From an uncultured Mucispirillum sp. (GTDB taxonomy: Bacteria > Chrysiogenota > Deferribacteres > Deferribacterales > Mucispirillaceae): a stretch of 64,000 bases of DNA. Position numbers and translations under genes: made by a program. The notes beneath the pieces are model-generated. The model was given only the letters and a program-made list of their open reading frames with translations, was not told where the DNA came from and ran no database searches. The stretch lies in NCBI GenBank assembly GCA_944324465.1, contig CALUWI010000010.1:47808-111807 (forward strand), in the 5' to 3' direction. How positions within the stretch are numbered: the first letter of the stretch is position 1; each line of letters starts with the position of its first letter. Positions 62,562-64,000 of the stretch are shown in pieces.

Positions 62562-63043
62562 GAGTTATATGGTATCTCCTTAAAATCTGAGTTTTTATAT
62601 TCATCAAAATATCTATAATTTTCTACTACAGTTACTTCAACCCCTTCAACATCTTTTATAAAATGTATAAATGGTGAGTAGTCATCAGTTAAAAGCATCC
62701 TGTGAGGCAGAAAGAAAAATATATGCTCTGGCTTTCTAATAGATGCCCGCAGATATTTTACTATTAAAAGTTCAAATTCGTTTAATTTTTTAGGCTTATA
62801 ATACATAGCATGAGCCATATTGTATTTTTTAAGCATATTTAATACAATTTCTTCTGCTTCTTTGCGTTTTACATTTTCAAAATACTGTAAAGGCAGTGCA
62901 ATATTTTCGCAAATAGAAAGCGTTGCAATTAATGGGATATTGTAAGATACTATACTTACATTACTCCATATAGTTTTTTTCATTAACTCACTCTGCATTG
63001 TGTCGGCTAAATAATTAGCTTTTAATGTTACAATGTTTTTCAT
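62534..63043 (-). CDS. Degenerate MlaF-like ABC protein lacking the P-loop
   Basis: A 169-residue protein in the place of MlaF. It aligns by eye with the middle of MlaF: IPLIATLSICENIALPLQYF matches the FDSLTVFENVAFPL region, and KRKEAEEIVLNMLKKYNMAHA the following helix. No Walker A (GXXXXGKT) is present, the signature LSGG is replaced by LNEFEL, and Walker B by HIFFFLPHR with no DE pair. It is about 100 residues shorter than MlaF (269 in E. coli). The gene overlaps mlaE by 4 nt, so no lost N-terminus can lie directly before it. It should not hydrolyse ATP. Confidence 0.72.
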   Translation of the reverse strand: MKNIVTLKANYLADTMQSELMKKTIWSNVSIVSYNIPLIATLSICENIALPLQYFENVKRKEAEEIVLNMLKKYNMAHAMYYKPKKLNEFELLIVKYLRASIRKPEHIFFFLPHRMLLTDDYSPFIHFIKDVEGVEVTVVENYRYFDEYKNSDFKEIPYNSWQTLVLKI

Positions 63044-63822
63044 ATAAAAATTTCCCCTAAAATGATGATGATAATAAAGGTAAAAAATATACCAATCATA
63101 GCACTCATCATTCCTTGAATAAGGGCTGTTTGTGAGTTCTGCATTTTTTGTGCAATATATATAGGGATAGATGCAGCAATAAACCCTATTAATACTGTTT
63201 TAAAAACGAATGTTGCTATATCTGATAATGAGATAGTAGAAACAATCTGACTTAAAACATAATCAAGCGAAGTATTTGACTGGAAGCTCAATAATGTATA
63301 GCCGCCAATAATAGCAAGGGTAGAAAAATATATGGAAAGCACAACCATAGATACTACACTTGCAGCTACCCGCGGAAAATATAAATATATATAAGGGTCA
63401 ATATTCATAGCTTCTAATGCTTTAATTTCCCTGTTAAATTTCATCATACCTACATCAACAAGCAAAGTTGTAGATGTTCTTAATATTATAAGTATACCAC
63501 TTATTAATGGCCCTGTAATTCTTATGATAACAGTAGTTAATATTGGCCCAATGTTAGGTGCGGCGTCAAGAGCAATAAGCACTTTTGTAATAGTGCCAAC
63601 TAATGTCATACCTAAAAGCAGAGCAGTAATAGTCATAATAACAATAAGCTCAAAGCCTGAAAAATATATCTGTTTTAATACAGCCATATGCACTGCAGGT
63701 GAATAAGAATATTTACTGAAAATACCCTTTGATGAAACCTGTAAACAGAAAAGACTGTGGCCTTTAAAAAAATTACCAATGGCTATAACATTTGAGCCTA
63801 TTTTATATAATAGTTTATACAT
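63040..63822 (-). CDS. mlaE: Lipid ABC transporter permease MlaE-like
   Basis: A 260-residue permease with five or six helices. The family is shown by PAVHMAVLKQIYFSGFELIVI and TVIIRITGPLISGILIILRTSTTLL, then VGMMKFNREIKALEAMNIDPYIYLYFPRVAA (as REIKALEAMNIDPYIYLYFP), the MlaE coupling motif. It heads mlaE-pseudo-mlaF-mlaD-two lipoproteins on the minus strand. Its ATG lies only 6 nt after the promoter -10 box and has no Shine-Dalgarno site, so translation is probably leaderless. Confidence 0.92.
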   Translation of the reverse strand: MYKLLYKIGSNVIAIGNFFKGHSLFCLQVSSKGIFSKYSYSPAVHMAVLKQIYFSGFELIVIMTITALLLGMTLVGTITKVLIALDAAPNIGPILTTVIIRITGPLISGILIILRTSTTLLVDVGMMKFNREIKALEAMNIDPYIYLYFPRVAASVVSMVVLSIYFSTLAIIGGYTLLSFQSNTSLDYVLSQIVSTISLSDIATFVFKTVLIGFIAASIPIYIAQKMQNSQTALIQGMMSAMIGIFFTFIIIIILGEIFI

Positions 63823-63828
63823 ACTAAT

Positions 63829-63857
63829 ATACTACACTTTTTTTTGTTTAATATCAA
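63829..63857 (-). promoter_or_regulatory. Promoter of the mla-type operon (leaderless)
   Basis: Minus-strand TTGATA (63852-63857) and TAGTAT (63829-63834) with a 17-nt spacer. The ATG begins 6 nt after the -10 box, so the first base of the message should be at or next to the start codon. Confidence 0.65.
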
Positions 63858-63930
63858 TAGATTTTAAAAAGAATATAATTTTTATGGTAAATTCTAAAAA
63901 CGATTGCGAAAAAAATAGTAAATAAAAAAG

Positions 63931-64000
63931 TGGTTGTTAAATCTCTTTAAATAAAATAATATTTTTTAGCCAAAAAAATAAAATAAGGAGACAACAACCA
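63931..64000 (+). promoter_or_regulatory. Ribosome site and start of the next gene with facing inverted repeat
   Basis: AAGGAG at 63985-63990 is followed by ACAACAACCA, so position 64000 is probably the A of an ATG. TGGTTGTT at 63931-63938 is complementary to AACAACCA at 63993-64000, so a long-range hairpin could cover the start. The intervening 54 nt are AT-rich. Confidence 0.45.

Noticed and set aside
62534..63043. Assembly frameshift as the cause of the P-loop-less MlaF
   Set aside because: The gene starts 4 nt inside mlaE, leaving no space for an out-of-frame Walker A segment, and the signature and Walker B motifs are also changed rather than frame-shifted.
1..64000. CRISPR arrays, tRNA or rRNA genes, insertion sequences, phage genes
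   Set aside because: I saw no evenly spaced direct repeats, no GTTCRANYC-type tRNA arm in a cloverleaf context, no rRNA-like sequence and no transposase or integrase motifs.

Overview
The window is a low-GC (about 30 percent), gene-dense chromosomal segment of a motile, anaerobically respiring bacterium with an outer membrane. The evidence is a sigma-54 type flagellar hook locus, twin-arginine molybdoenzymes, c-type cytochromes, a beta-barrel ending in an aromatic residue, and Mla-type lipid transport genes. Together with hybrid cluster protein, nickel and molybdate importers and very low GC, this suggests a gut-associated Deferribacterota member of the Mucispirillum kind. That assignment is inference from gene content and could not be verified.

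Layout. 1-3360: a partial Mbeg1-like hydrolase and a metNIQ methionine importer (minus strand) with a promoter and leader hairpin. 3467-9524: modABC molybdate importer, a hybrid histidine kinase and a RibBA whose GTP cyclohydrolase half looks catalytically dead. 9569-16114: sigma-54 promoter, fliK, flgD and a giant flgE. 16138-16290: a structured, probably non-coding block. 16655-21937: a lipoprotein, a DegT-type sugar aminotransferase, a flippase, an AGCS amino-acid symporter and a second structured RNA-like block. 22085-25953: redox and nitrosative stress genes (C_GCAxxG_C_C protein, Hcp-DUF1858 fusion, unknown partner, hemerythrin) behind an HcpR/FNR-like site. 26040-36166: a receiver-kinase with a C10 tract, larB, an M20 amidohydrolase, a YqiA-like esterase, a propeller protein, an LRV-repeat membrane protein and glycogen synthase. 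36870-43825: a respiratory molybdoenzyme operon (catalytic subunit with a G9 tract, Fe-S subunit, TorD chaperone, porin, pentaheme cytochrome). 44776-46697: a Firmicutes-style UmuC/YolD pair. 46833-51730: nikABCDE under a NikR-type operator. 51790-56101: the polyamine operon speD-speA-speE-speB with a leader of about 315 nt rich in hairpins. 56415-63822: an alpha/beta hydrolase, a GNAT, an RsbW-like ATPase, a membrane protein, and an mla operon whose ATPase subunit lacks the P-loop. The first base of the next start codon appears to be position 64000.

Connections. Molybdate uptake supplies the molybdoenzyme. Nickel uptake and LarB point to nickel enzymes. Methionine uptake feeds the SAM used by SpeD. 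The most notable signals are two long G/C homopolymer tracts in an AT-rich genome (one a likely ON/OFF switch of the molybdoenzyme), a repair-module reshuffle around Hcp, a pseudo-ATPase in the Mla operon, an inactive-looking RibA domain, and several structured non-coding segments.
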